DNA of 9,424 nucleotides, taken from positions 1 through 9,424 of the forward strand of contig DCIO01000074.1 in the NCBI GenBank assembly GCA_002315885.1. Reading direction: 5' to 3'. This document shows, piece by piece, positions 1 through 6,814 of this stretch (its first letter is position 1; every line of letters starts with the position of its first letter). This stretch comes from Lentisphaeria bacterium UBA1724. Lineage in GTDB: Bacteria > Verrucomicrobiota > Lentisphaeria > Oligosphaerales > Oligosphaeraceae. Below the pieces are notes generated by a model, which worked only from the letters and a program-made list of their open reading frames with translations, did no database searches and had not been told where the DNA came from. A program made the translations under genes and the position numbers.

Positions 1-1
1 A

Positions 2-163
2 TTATGGGACGGCTGTGAAAATATTAACAAGACCATATCCATGATAGAAGAGGAAAACAATGGAAAGGAAATGGCGAACCATTTGAGAGCTCAACTCAAG
101 TACGATGACTGTGCATGGTATGAGCCCATCTCCGGCATTGAGTGGAGTACAATCAACAATTAA
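2..163 (+). CDS. C-terminal end of an unknown protein (cut by window edge)
   Basis: An open frame runs from the window edge to TAA at 161-163, giving the last 53 residues of a protein whose start lies outside. The tail is acidic and polar with several Trp residues (ending GIEWSTINN). I do not recognise the family and no motif is visible. A strong intrinsic terminator begins 26 bases after the stop, which supports this being a true gene end. Its base composition is AT-richer than the cassette that follows, so it probably belongs to the host backbone rather than to the recombinase operon. Confidence 0.5.
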   Translation, partial: LWDGCENINKTISMIEEENNGKEMANHLRAQLKYDDCAWYEPISGIEWSTINN

Positions 164-189
164 TCCTTCTGATTCTTTCTTGCAATCAT

Positions 190-225
190 ATCCCCATGCG
201 TCAATAACGCGTGGGGATTTTTTTT
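190..225 (+). terminator. Rho-independent terminator of the upstream gene
   Basis: An 11-bp stem (190-200 with 208-218, one G-T pair) with a 7-base loop is followed by an unbroken run of eight T (218-225). It sits just after the stop at 163 and separates that gene from the recombinase operon. Confidence 0.9.
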
Positions 226-238
226 GTACTTTTTTTCC

Positions 239-278
239 GCGAATTTAAAATTCGTGGATGGCGAATTTAAAATTCGTG
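239..278 (+). promoter_or_regulatory. Two tandem palindromes, likely operator or promoter element
   Basis: The 18-base sequence GCGAATTTAAAATTCGTG occurs twice, at 239-256 and 261-278, with a 22-base period (about two helical turns). Each copy contains the odd palindrome CGAATTT-A-AAATTCG. This is the pattern expected for a dimeric repressor or activator binding as two dimers on one face of the helix. TAAAAT inside each copy (246-251, 268-273) could serve as a -10 box, but no convincing -35 box is present. A role in controlling the operon starting at 394, possibly by its own HTH product, is inference. Confidence 0.5.
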
Positions 279-284
279 CAAAAG

Positions 285-384
285 GGGCTGACAAGAAAAT
301 CAAACCTGATGTCAGCCCAAGCGATTTCCATTGAGGCCTCCCGGGGCTTCCGCCGAAGCGGGGTAGCGATTCTCTTGTCAGGAG
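285..384 (+). promoter_or_regulatory. Structured leader with two competing pairings before the operon
   Basis: GGGCTGACA (285-293) is perfectly complementary to TGTCAGCCC (310-318). The overlapping stretch CTGACAAGAAAATC (288-301) is complementary at 13 of 14 positions to 368-381, which ends in the Shine-Dalgarno AGGAG (380-384) of the sigma-like gene. The two pairings share bases 288-293 and so exclude each other; the long one would partly hide the ribosome binding site. A small GCTTC/GAAGC hairpin (346-359) lies between. It could be a switching 5' leader or a recombination/protein site; no known riboswitch class is recognised. Confidence 0.4.
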
Positions 385-393
385 AATTGCACG

Positions 394-1185
394 ATGAATA
401 ATCACATCGACTCCCAGGCGCTCGCGGCCTTCATCAGCGAGAACGTTGAAGAATATCTCCGTCCCTATGTCATGCGCCTTGCCGAGCGAGGCATCCTGAC
501 CGCCAATGACATCAAGGTGCCCCCGCAGCCGGCAACCGCTCCCAAGAAGACGTCCCCCGTCCCCGCAGGGCCTCGGCTTGCCAGCACCTTCCCCGGCGGG
601 CTCACCGCGGAATTCCTGGCCACGCCGCGCATCACCCGCATGCTCGCAGCCAAGGCCGACTCGCTGATGCAGTCCGAACTCTTCCCCACCTCCTACGAGG
701 AGGACCTCCGCGAGAAGCTCCTGCAGGACCTTTGGGAGAACATGTCGAAATACAATCCCGCAATCCCCAATGCGGATCCGCACAAGTATGCCGCGGTCGT
801 CGTGGCCAATTGCGGCAAGAACATCCTGAAGCATAGGCGTTACGAAATCGCCAACGGCCTTTCCAGGGTGTCGCTGGACGAGATGGCCAACGACTTCGAC
901 ACAATCGGCGACCTCATCGCCGAAGGCGACAACGGCCCTATGTGCGGTGGCGGGATGCCGTCGGTGGAGCATTTCGAACTGTGCGACGCAATCGCCCACT
1001 TCCTCTCCACTTTGCGCCAGGAGGACCAGGACATCTGCGTGCTTGTGCTTCTGGAGTTCAACAGCGTGGAAATCGGGAAGAAGCTCCACAGGAACGACCG
1101 GAAGATTCGCGACATCATCAAAAACCGCCTCGCGCGCCTGGCAGCCGCCGCCGGCCTTGGCGACTTCATGGGAGGTGCGCGATGA
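394..1185 (+). CDS. Sigma-70-like protein, first gene of recombinase cassette
   Basis: The 263-residue product resembles a divergent sigma-70 family (ECF-size) protein. Residues about 101-150 (ending NCGKNILKHRRYEI) look like region 2, with an acidic helix and a basic end. Residues about 191-250 look like region 4: a helix LCDAIAHFLSTLRQEDQDI, then a helix-turn-helix VEIGKKLHRNDRKIRDIIKN and a basic end. A Pro-rich linker (42-60) separates an N-terminal segment of about 40 residues of unknown role. The start ATG at 394 has AGGAG at 380-384. The stop overlaps the next start (ATGA). It may direct polymerase to cassette promoters or act as a DNA-binding partner of the recombinase; which one is not shown by the sequence. 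Family assignment is by fold pattern only. Confidence 0.6.
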   Translation: MNNHIDSQALAAFISENVEEYLRPYVMRLAERGILTANDIKVPPQPATAPKKTSPVPAGPRLASTFPGGLTAEFLATPRITRMLAAKADSLMQSELFPTSYEEDLREKLLQDLWENMSKYNPAIPNADPHKYAAVVVANCGKNILKHRRYEIANGLSRVSLDEMANDFDTIGDLIAEGDNGPMCGGGMPSVEHFELCDAIAHFLSTLRQEDQDICVLVLLEFNSVEIGKKLHRNDRKIRDIIKNRLARLAAAAGLGDFMGGAR

Positions 1186-1355
1186 AAAGAAAGTCCCCCG
1201 CGCCCAAGGCGCTCCCGGTCCACATCCGCATGGCAATCGAGACCGCATCGGCCATTTGTCGCAGAATAGCCGAAAAGCGATTGGATATGTCTGAAAGAGA
1301 TGCTTTAATCAAGGCAGTACCACCCACCCACGGAGCAAGCAATGGAAATCGATAA
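1182..1355 (+). CDS. Small 57-residue protein of the recombinase cassette
   Basis: ATG at 1182 overlaps the TGA of the sigma-like gene, and its own TAA (1353-1355) lies inside the start of the DUF2924 gene at 1342, so all three are likely translationally coupled. The product is basic at the N-terminus (MKRKSPAPKA) and has a predicted helical middle (IETASAICRRIAEKRLDMSERDAL). I do not recognise a family. The precise overlap on both sides is the main argument that it is a real gene. It may be a small accessory protein of the recombinase or only a coupling frame; no function is claimed. Confidence 0.55.
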   Translation: MKRKSPAPKALPVHIRMAIETASAICRRIAEKRLDMSERDALIKAVPPTHGASNGNR

Positions 1356-1782
1356 AAAGTCCCTCCTTAGATGCCAGATTGAGCAAGCCAAAGCCATGGA
1401 TCTAGAGGAGCTTCGGGAGAAGTTCCTGGAGCTCTACGGCTTCGGCATAGACAACTACAACATCCCCTACATGCGCAGGCGCGTCCTCTACAAGCTCCAG
1501 GAAATCCAGCTTGGCGGCCTGGGGCTAGACGACGAAGCGCTCCTTGACGGCTACGCCGACAACGACCCCGTCGCCAACCTCAACAGGACGGGGGCGAAGA
1601 GGCGCGGTGCCGTCGCGGGGGCCGTATTCGTCCGCGAATGGCATGGCCGCCGCCACGAGGTCGCCTGCCGGGGCAAGGACCGGTTCGAATACAAGGGCGC
1701 CATCTACGCGTCGCTATCCGCGGTGGCGAAGGCCATCACGGGCACCAAATGGAACGGCAGGACGTTCTTCGGAGTGAAATAG
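1342..1782 (+). CDS. DUF2924 family protein, recombinase partner
   Basis: The 146-residue product carries the typical DUF2924 C-terminal block at residues 98-146: REWHGRRHEV, then FEYKGAIYASLSAVAKAITG, then TKWNGRTFFGVK. The N-terminal half is helical (residues 1-60, with MDLEELREKFLELYG). DUF2924 proteins are commonly encoded next to large serine recombinases, as here, and their biochemical role is unknown; a DNA-binding or directionality function is a reasonable guess. GGAG (1332-1335) lies six bases before ATG 1342. The gene overlaps the 57-residue protein by 14 bases and ends one base before the recombinase start. Confidence 0.85.
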   Translation: MEIDKKSLLRCQIEQAKAMDLEELREKFLELYGFGIDNYNIPYMRRRVLYKLQEIQLGGLGLDDEALLDGYADNDPVANLNRTGAKRRGAVAGAVFVREWHGRRHEVACRGKDRFEYKGAIYASLSAVAKAITGTKWNGRTFFGVK

Positions 1783-1783
1783 C

Positions 1784-3091
1784 ATGGAAAACACAATCAC
1801 TAGACGTTGCGCGATCTACGCGCGAAAAAGCACCGACGAGGGGCTGGACATGGAGTTCAACTCCCTGGACGCCCAGCGGGAGGCGGGAGAGGCCTACATC
1901 GCAAGCCAGCGCATGAACGGCTGGACACTCATTCCCGAGCGCTACGAGGACGGCGGCTTCTCCGGCGGCAACATGAACCGCCCTGCGCTGAAGCGCCTGC
2001 TGGCCGACTGCGAGGCCGGCAAAATCGACATCATCGTCTGCTACAAGGTGGACCGCCTGAGCCGCTCGCTCTGCGACTTCATGGAGATGTCCAAGAAGCT
2101 CGCGAAGTGGGGCGTGTCCTTCGTGAGCGTGACCCAGCAGATAGACACCAGCACCCCCAGCGGCAAGATGATGCTGAACCTGCTGATGTCCTTCGCGGAA
2201 TACGAGCGGGAGATCATCAGCGAGCGCATCAGGGACAAGATGGCGGCCACGCGCCGCAAGGGCCTCTGGGCCGGCGGCTGCGTCGCCCTGGGCTACACCC
2301 TCAAGGACAGCCACCTTTACCCGAATCCCGACGAGGCGCCCGTGGTCCAGCGCGTCTTCCGGCGCTACATCGAGACCCAATCCTGCCAGACTGTCGCCGC
2401 CGAGCTCAACGCGGATGGCCTCAGGACGCGGAAGGGTTCGCTCTGGACCAAGAGCCACATCTACCGCCTTCTTGGCAACTACGCCTACATCGGGAAAATC
2501 AACTACAAGGGCGAGATCATCCAGGCGTCCCACGAGCCCATCGTCCCCCAGGAGGTCTGGGACCAGGCCCACGAGTTCCTGGCGGCGAATGCCGCCTGCA
2601 AGCCCGCCGACGAAGATGCCTGTCCCAGACGGAGCCGCGTGGTCGGGGAGGTCTATTTCCCCCTGAAGGGACTCCTTGCCTGCGGGCACTGCGGTGGGCC
2701 GCTCTATCCCTACACCCGCAAGAAGAACGGCCGGATCTACACCTACTACCGATGCCAGCGGGACTCGAAGCGCGCGGTATCGACATGCCCCATTCGGCAG
2801 ATCGCAGGGAATGTCGTCGAGAATCTGGTGGGGGAGAAACTCCTGGCGGCCTTGAGAGCCCCCGAGGTGGTCCGCCGGATTTCGGAGAATGCGGAGCAGT
2901 CCTGCCGCGCCATCCTGGAGATGTTCGACGGGGAGTTCTGGAAGGAGGCCACCAGCGCGGAACGACACCGCATCTTCCAGCTGCTCGTGGCCAGGGCTAC
3001 ACTTCGCACCGACAGACTGGACATCGAAATCAGGACCGAGGGCGTCAACGGAATCATGGAGGAAATCGAAAATGAATGCGATCAGCACTGA
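1784..3091 (+). CDS. Large serine recombinase (resolvase/invertase family)
   Basis: The 435-residue site-specific recombinase is predicted to cut and rejoin DNA through a covalent phosphoserine link. The N-terminal resolvase domain (about 8-155) has the nucleophile Ser16 in YARKSTDEG, the motif YKVDRLSRS (87-95) and the FAEYEREIISER helix (137-148) leading into the long helix. A recombinase domain follows (about 165-270), then a zinc ribbon with Cys300, Cys303 (CGHC), Cys324 and Cys335, and a short C-terminal part. It is on the short side for large serine recombinases and lacks a long coiled-coil insertion. All catalytic motifs are intact, so it should be active. GGAGTG (1771-1776) precedes ATG 1784. 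Its 3' end overlaps the HTH gene by 20 bases. An internal segment (residues 311-392) recurs as a broken copy at 8593-8838. Confidence 0.95.
   Translation: MENTITRRCAIYARKSTDEGLDMEFNSLDAQREAGEAYIASQRMNGWTLIPERYEDGGFSGGNMNRPALKRLLADCEAGKIDIIVCYKVDRLSRSLCDFMEMSKKLAKWGVSFVSVTQQIDTSTPSGKMMLNLLMSFAEYEREIISERIRDKMAATRRKGLWAGGCVALGYTLKDSHLYPNPDEAPVVQRVFRRYIETQSCQTVAAELNADGLRTRKGSLWTKSHIYRLLGNYAYIGKINYKGEIIQASHEPIVPQEVWDQAHEFLAANAACKPADEDACPRRSRVVGEVYFPLKGLLACGHCGGPLYPYTRKKNGRIYTYYRCQRDSKRAVSTCPIRQIAGNVVENLVGEKLLAALRAPEVVRRISENAEQSCRAILEMFDGEFWKEATSAERHRIFQLLVARATLRTDRLDIEIRTEGVNGIMEEIENECDQH
2715..2958 (+). repeat. Recombinase segment duplicated at 8593-8838
   Basis: This 244-base stretch (recombinase residues about 311-392, from the zinc ribbon onward) has a direct-orientation copy at 8593-8838. 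By eye there are nine substitutions plus a two-base insertion, and the last 198 bases differ at only four positions. The copies bracket about 5.6 kb that contains all the carbohydrate genes. Confidence 0.95.
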
Positions 3092-3464
3092 GCGCCTGGA
3101 GAACGGCAACCTGCTTGTCTCCATACCAATCGCCCTGCAGTTCACTGCCAACGGCAAGGCAATCGCTGGCACCGCCAATGACGACGCCTCCCCGCGGGAG
3201 GCGATTCTTCGGGCCATCGCGCGGGGACGCCGCTGGCAGCAGCTCATCGACGAGGGCACCGTCGCCAGCGCCGGGGAGATTGCCAAGCGCATCGGCCGGG
3301 ACACCAGCTACGTCAGCCGTCTCATCCGCCTGGCTACCCTCTCTCCCGCAATCATCCGGGAAGTAGTGGCGGACAGGCTCACCCCGAAGCTCACCCTCAC
3401 CAAGCTCTCCCAGCAGGATCTCCCCGACGAATGGGACCAGCAGGAGCGGATATTCCTAGGATAA
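3072..3464 (+). CDS. Small HTH protein, resembling a detached recombinase C-terminal module
   Basis: The 130-residue product has a ParB/resolvase-like helix-turn-helix at about residues 64-90 (ASAGEIAKRIGRDTSYVSRL), preceded by a basic helix AILRAIARGRRWQQLIDEG and followed by LTPKLTLTKLSQQDLPDEWDQQ. From general knowledge, proteobacterial recombinases of the DUF2924 neighbourhood carry a similar string (RARRW, then an HTH with YVSRL, then LPxxWxxQ) at their own C-terminus or in a linked small gene. Here it is a separate polypeptide. GGAGG (3058-3062) lies nine bases before ATG 3072, within the recombinase coding end, so production is coupled 1:1-like. Probable role: DNA recognition or target choice for the recombinase, or autoregulation at the 239-278 palindromes (inference). 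Confidence 0.75.
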   Translation: MNAISTERLENGNLLVSIPIALQFTANGKAIAGTANDDASPREAILRAIARGRRWQQLIDEGTVASAGEIAKRIGRDTSYVSRLIRLATLSPAIIREVVADRLTPKLTLTKLSQQDLPDEWDQQERIFLG

Positions 3465-3476
3465 CGCCTGGAAACG

Positions 3477-3516
3477 AAACTCCCCCGGCTGGCTAAAACA
3501 TGACCGGGGGAGTTTT
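3477..3516 (+). terminator. Terminator of the recombinase operon, possibly bidirectional
   Basis: A perfect 12-bp stem (3477-3488 with 3504-3515) with a 15-base loop is followed by TTTT (3513-3516). It begins 12 bases after the HTH gene stop. On the minus strand the stem is followed by a T-rich tail (GTTTCGTTT), so it could also stop transcription arriving from the glycosidase gene, which has no other obvious terminator in 3517-3633. Confidence 0.85.
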
Positions 3517-3633
3517 GCGTTGAGGGGATATCAAGTGTGAAAAAAGCGGCTCTCAGACAAGGAAAATGCTCAATTTCAGCCGATTTACTCCCGGACGAAT
3601 ATTTGGTGCAAATGCCGCGAAGCCCTCATTTAT

Positions 3634-6324
3634 CTACGGAAGCGAAGACTTTGTCAGAATGAAGCGTGTATCGCCTTTGTGAAGGTCAAAGGTTATGGAG
3701 TTTGTTTTTTCTGCCAACGGGAGCATGCTCATGGCGTCCAGCACCTGCTTGACAGTCTGAGGAAAGGCCAACGTAACGGAGCCATCTTCCGTGGCATGCA
3801 CCAAATGGAATTCTCCGTCGGAGTAAAAAACGCATTGCCGATTGGTATATAGATGGATGTCCGCTTCCTTTGCCGCCAGCCGCAACAATGGCCAGGAGAG
3901 TGTGCTGGTGGCGTTGTAGAGAGCATTCTCCCGTAGGACGATGGCCGCATCCCCATCTGGCCAAGTCGCTAGGACTCGATCTCCCGCCTGGGGAATGACG
4001 GCAGTCACCTGCCGAATCGGTCCATCCATCCGCCAGGAATCGGGAAAGCCTGCCAGAATGCCGTCCTGGGTTGCACGAACTTCCTGGAAATTCCCGCTCT
4101 TTTGGCGAATTCGGAATCCCGTGAGTTCTAGGGTGTGGTCGGGATTGAGCCCCGTCGCCGTATCCAGCAACCCGGGCGCATAACACCACAACACGAATTT
4201 ACCAGCCAGTCGTTCTTTCAGACTCAACCGGTCTTCCGCAGACAGCGCCCAGGCATCCAGCATAACCGCCAATTTCGCATGGGAAAGACCACGGGCCAAT
4301 ACGTCCTCTAGCAAGTAATGCCCCACGGACGTCCCCAAACGGGCGGCGGCCTGGCGCCCCACGGCGAACAACGGCGCCCGGACTGACACGGCATCTATGC
4401 TGTAAGCATAATCCCGCTCGTCAACTACTATGGCCACCTCGGGTGTGTAAGGATGCTGCGCGGCCAGTTTCATGCGGTCTGCAACATCCCCCGTCGCCAT
4501 GATTTCCCACAATGCGGAATCCTCAAACCACCGCCAGGATGCAAGGTCCATCCACCAGCATCCTAGATTCCGTATCAACTCGTGGGCGTTGTCCCGCAAG
4601 AGCACCTGTCGAGACGACTGCTGTGTGCGAAGATAGTCAGGTAGTGTCGCCAAATCGCCAGAGGCGGCTAAATACGTGCGTGAGTCATCCTCGATCATCC
4701 ACATTTTCCCAGAGCGCAAAGCGGATTCGACAGGCGCCATGACACCCCCGACGCCACCCTCCAGACGATCGAAATACGACAGGGGCGAGCACAGGATGTC
4801 CACGTCGGGATTGGCCAAGATCTTGTTCAATGCAAAATGACCGCTCATGCCTTCGGTGGATGTGTTGGAAACCTCCAGGGTATAGCCATAGAAAAATAAC
4901 GACAGACGCTTTTTCCCACACACATCACGAATCACGGATGCGTATTCCCCGATGACTTCCGAGACCATGTCGTTGAAAAAGAAGTTCTGGTCTATAACAT
5001 CTTGAAAACGGGAAGGTTCCAGGAGGATGCCGACCTTCGCGGCTTCCTTTCGACGGGAAGGGGAAACCGCCTGGACTGTATCGAGGCTCACCGAGTCGTC
5101 ATGCCAGGCTTCTCGGAGCCCCTGGTCCGTGGTATACCTCTTTGTCAACCATTCTCGCCAGGCATTCACTTCCGATACACCAAAGCCTGGGCAATCCGAA
5201 CCTAGGTAATTCCCGTAGAAGCATTCCTCGCTTGGCCCTGGACAGGCGTGATACCCCGCGATGTTCTTGCCAAAACGCTCCTCGATGTGCTCAATAATTC
5301 GACGCAGGCGCGCCTCGCTTTCCTGACGCCACAGCCGAGAACTAAAACTCTCCAAAGGAGGGTGATTGTCCACCGAACCTTCCGCCCAACCAGTCATTTC
5401 GTCAGGATGCTCTTCCAACCACCAGAGAGGAGCCTTGCACACCATACGCGGCACTATCTTCGCCTCGGGATTGACGGCAAGTATGCTGGATAACGTGGTG
5501 TCAATGATACTCCAGTCCTCTTTTTCACCCTCTCGCGGCCAAGGAAAATCCACCATGGTCGAGACAAAGTCCACCCCCGACTCATGAGCTAGTTTCACCG
5601 TGGACTGCATGACGTCATACTTTTCACGCAATGCCAGGGCACCACCAGGCAGGGGGATGATTTTTATGTCCATTCTCGCGCTATCCGTGGCATTGCTCCA
5701 AAAAGAGACCCGGTATTCGTGTCCCTCTTTCAACGCGACCTTTCGAAACGGCGTGTATATATGCTCCCCATGTTCAGGCGCTCTGGGCACGATGTCACTC
5801 CAGGTGATTTTCAGCGCCCCGGAATCTCCGACGCCACCATCGGCACTCCAATCGACCCGATAGGTCGGAAGGTCTTTCGGATACCAATCAAAGACATTCT
5901 CTTCGGATGACTCAAAATGACACTCGGAAATGATGACAGAGCCCTCTGTGATATCCACCAATGAAAAATCGTCAATCCAGACCTCCAATTCCTCCTTTGC
6001 CTGGAGATATTCGTGCAAAGAAATGACGACGGATAATTCGCTCTCGGAATCCGCCTGGGCGACAAAATCCCGTTCCCATCTGCGTGGCTCCGCCAACAAA
6101 GTCAATGAACTGTAGGGAACGCAGGAGCGATCACTCACCCAGGGCGCCATCAACTGCGTCCGAGCATAGCACCAACGGGCAGGAACGGGCAAACCATCCA
6201 CACAAATCTGCGGAACACCACCATTCACTTGGATACAGGTGTCAAACGCCGAAAGAACTAGGGATAGGGCAAAGAAAAATAGCGGCAGAAACAACCCAAC
6301 TTGTAGTTTACACAACGAGAACAT
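3634..6324 (-). CDS. Secreted GH-A clan glycoside hydrolase (GH42-like) with N-terminal CBM-like domain
   Basis: The product is about 896 residues long. Residues 1-26 form a signal peptide (MFSLCKLQVG, then a run of Leu/Phe). Residues about 30-110 include the short strand DGLPVPARWCYAR, typical of such enzymes, and 115-225 look like a CBM4/9-type beta sandwich (VWIDDFSLVD). Residues about 235-600 fit a TIM barrel of clan GH-A. GPSEE at 363-367 sits where the acid/base Glu is expected, and MWMIEDDSRTY (541-551) carries the likely nucleophile Glu545. The following part (about 625-720) resembles the Rossmann-like domain of GH42 enzymes, then a beta-rich end. The frame extends to 6435, but ATG 6324 is preferred: GAGGTGA lies 10 bases upstream, overlaps the stop of the lipoprotein gene, and puts the signal peptide at the very start. 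Substrate unknown; a beta-galactoside or mannose-containing glycan is plausible given GH130 nearby. Confidence 0.7.
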   Translation of the reverse strand: MFSLCKLQVGLFLPLFFFALSLVLSAFDTCIQVNGGVPQICVDGLPVPARWCYARTQLMAPWVSDRSCVPYSSLTLLAEPRRWERDFVAQADSESELSVVISLHEYLQAKEELEVWIDDFSLVDITEGSVIISECHFESSEENVFDWYPKDLPTYRVDWSADGGVGDSGALKITWSDIVPRAPEHGEHIYTPFRKVALKEGHEYRVSFWSNATDSARMDIKIIPLPGGALALREKYDVMQSTVKLAHESGVDFVSTMVDFPWPREGEKEDWSIIDTTLSSILAVNPEAKIVPRMVCKAPLWWLEEHPDEMTGWAEGSVDNHPPLESFSSRLWRQESEARLRRIIEHIEERFGKNIAGYHACPGPSEECFYGNYLGSDCPGFGVSEVNAWREWLTKRYTTDQGLREAWHDDSVSLDTVQAVSPSRRKEAAKVGILLEPSRFQDVIDQNFFFNDMVSEVIGEYASVIRDVCGKKRLSLFFYGYTLEVSNTSTEGMSGHFALNKILANPDVDILCSPLSYFDRLEGGVGGVMAPVESALRSGKMWMIEDDSRTYLAASGDLATLPDYLRTQQSSRQVLLRDNAHELIRNLGCWWMDLASWRWFEDSALWEIMATGDVADRMKLAAQHPYTPEVAIVVDERDYAYSIDAVSVRAPLFAVGRQAAARLGTSVGHYLLEDVLARGLSHAKLAVMLDAWALSAEDRLSLKERLAGKFVLWCYAPGLLDTATGLNPDHTLELTGFRIRQKSGNFQEVRATQDGILAGFPDSWRMDGPIRQVTAVIPQAGDRVLATWPDGDAAIVLRENALYNATSTLSWPLLRLAAKEADIHLYTNRQCVFYSDGEFHLVHATEDGSVTLAFPQTVKQVLDAMSMLPLAEKTNSITFDLHKGDTRFILTKSSLP

Positions 6325-6334
6325 AGCTTTTCGT

Positions 6335-6814
6335 TCACCTCGGATAGACATCGAATCCCGACAACACCCTTGCTTTACTTCCAATCGATGAAAATCCATC
6401 GGGCAACCATACAATGCTACCATCCGAATGCGCAACGATTTTCTGACGCATTACTACCTTGTTTTCAAAAACCGTTTCATAATGGAACCAATTGTCGCTC
6501 CAAGGGTATCGCTCATAGATGCCCAGCTCTGACGAACGTCTGACGATTTCGTTTTCCCGTATTTCGTCCACTGCCTTGAAATGCAGACCTCGAGGCGTTC
6601 CAGTCCGATTCCACGGATATCCGCTATCCATATTCCAAACCGTCATGGCTATTAGTTCATTCTCTGTGTCCCTAGTTGTCTCCCCATAAGCTTCAATCAC
6701 CTGATCTCGCGTCATTCCCACATTATTTCTCTCAGGAAGGGCTCGGCAACCTGACAGGGCAACGCATAGGAAAGCCAGCATAGGATAAATGAAATTGAAG
6801 CGAATTTTGTTCAT
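6335..6814 (-). CDS. Lipoprotein with BamE/SmpA-like domain
   Basis: The product is 159 residues. A hydrophobic signal (about 4-18) ends in the lipobox LSGC, so a lipid-anchored protein is expected. After the Cys comes VGMTRDQVIEAYGETTRD, the pattern of the BamE/OmlA/SmpA fold (GMTxxxVxxxxGxP). The rest (VWNMDSGYPWN, DNWFHYETVFENKVVMRQ) is consistent with the strands of this small alpha-beta fold, seen both in BamE and in many unrelated lipoproteins, so a role in outer-membrane assembly should not be assumed. ATG 6814 is preferred to 6817 because AGGAG lies five bases before it and only two before the other. The start overlaps the stop of the OrfA remnant (TGATG). The glycosidase start follows its stop by 10 bases: a two-gene operon. 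Confidence 0.65.
   Translation of the reverse strand: MNKIRFNFIYPMLAFLCVALSGCRALPERNNVGMTRDQVIEAYGETTRDTENELIAMTVWNMDSGYPWNRTGTPRGLHFKAVDEIRENEIVRRSSELGIYERYPWSDNWFHYETVFENKVVMRQKIVAHSDGSIVWLPDGFSSIGSKARVLSGFDVYPR

Larger units (their letters stand above)
239..3516 (+). mobile_element. Candidate recombinase cassette (five coupled genes, control region and terminator)
   Basis: The stretch from the tandem palindromes to the terminator reads as one unit: operator, structured leader, sigma-like gene, small gene, DUF2924 gene, serine recombinase, HTH gene, terminator. Overlaps are 4, 14 and 20 bases, with one 1-base gap. It is visibly richer in G and C than the DNA on both sides. A second, partial copy of the recombinase gene in the same window shows that such cassettes have entered this locus more than once. 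I see no clear attachment-site repeats at the edges, so the exact ends and mobility are unproven. Confidence 0.45.

Noticed and set aside
239..278. Tandem repeats as a CRISPR array
   Set aside because: There are only two copies, with a four-base gap between 18-base units; nothing spacer-like and no cas gene.
160..1248. Long minus-strand open frame (362 residues) across the sigma-like gene
   Set aside because: It is antisense to a gene with a good ribosome site and overlaps on both sides, runs through the upstream terminator, and its product has no recognisable domain. It is a GC-rich shadow frame.
1807..3075. Alternative plus-strand frame inside the recombinase (422 residues)
   Set aside because: Arg/Gly/Pro-rich shadow of the recombinase frame.
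1736..3304. Long minus-strand open frame (522 residues) opposite the recombinase
   Set aside because: The plus strand encodes an unmistakable recombinase with catalytic motifs. The antisense product is low-complexity and is explained by high third-position GC.
6325..6435. Upstream extension of the glycosidase to the first ATG at 6435
   Set aside because: It would put about 37 residues before the signal peptide and overlap the lipoprotein by 101 bases. ATG 6324 has the better ribosome site and a clean signal sequence.
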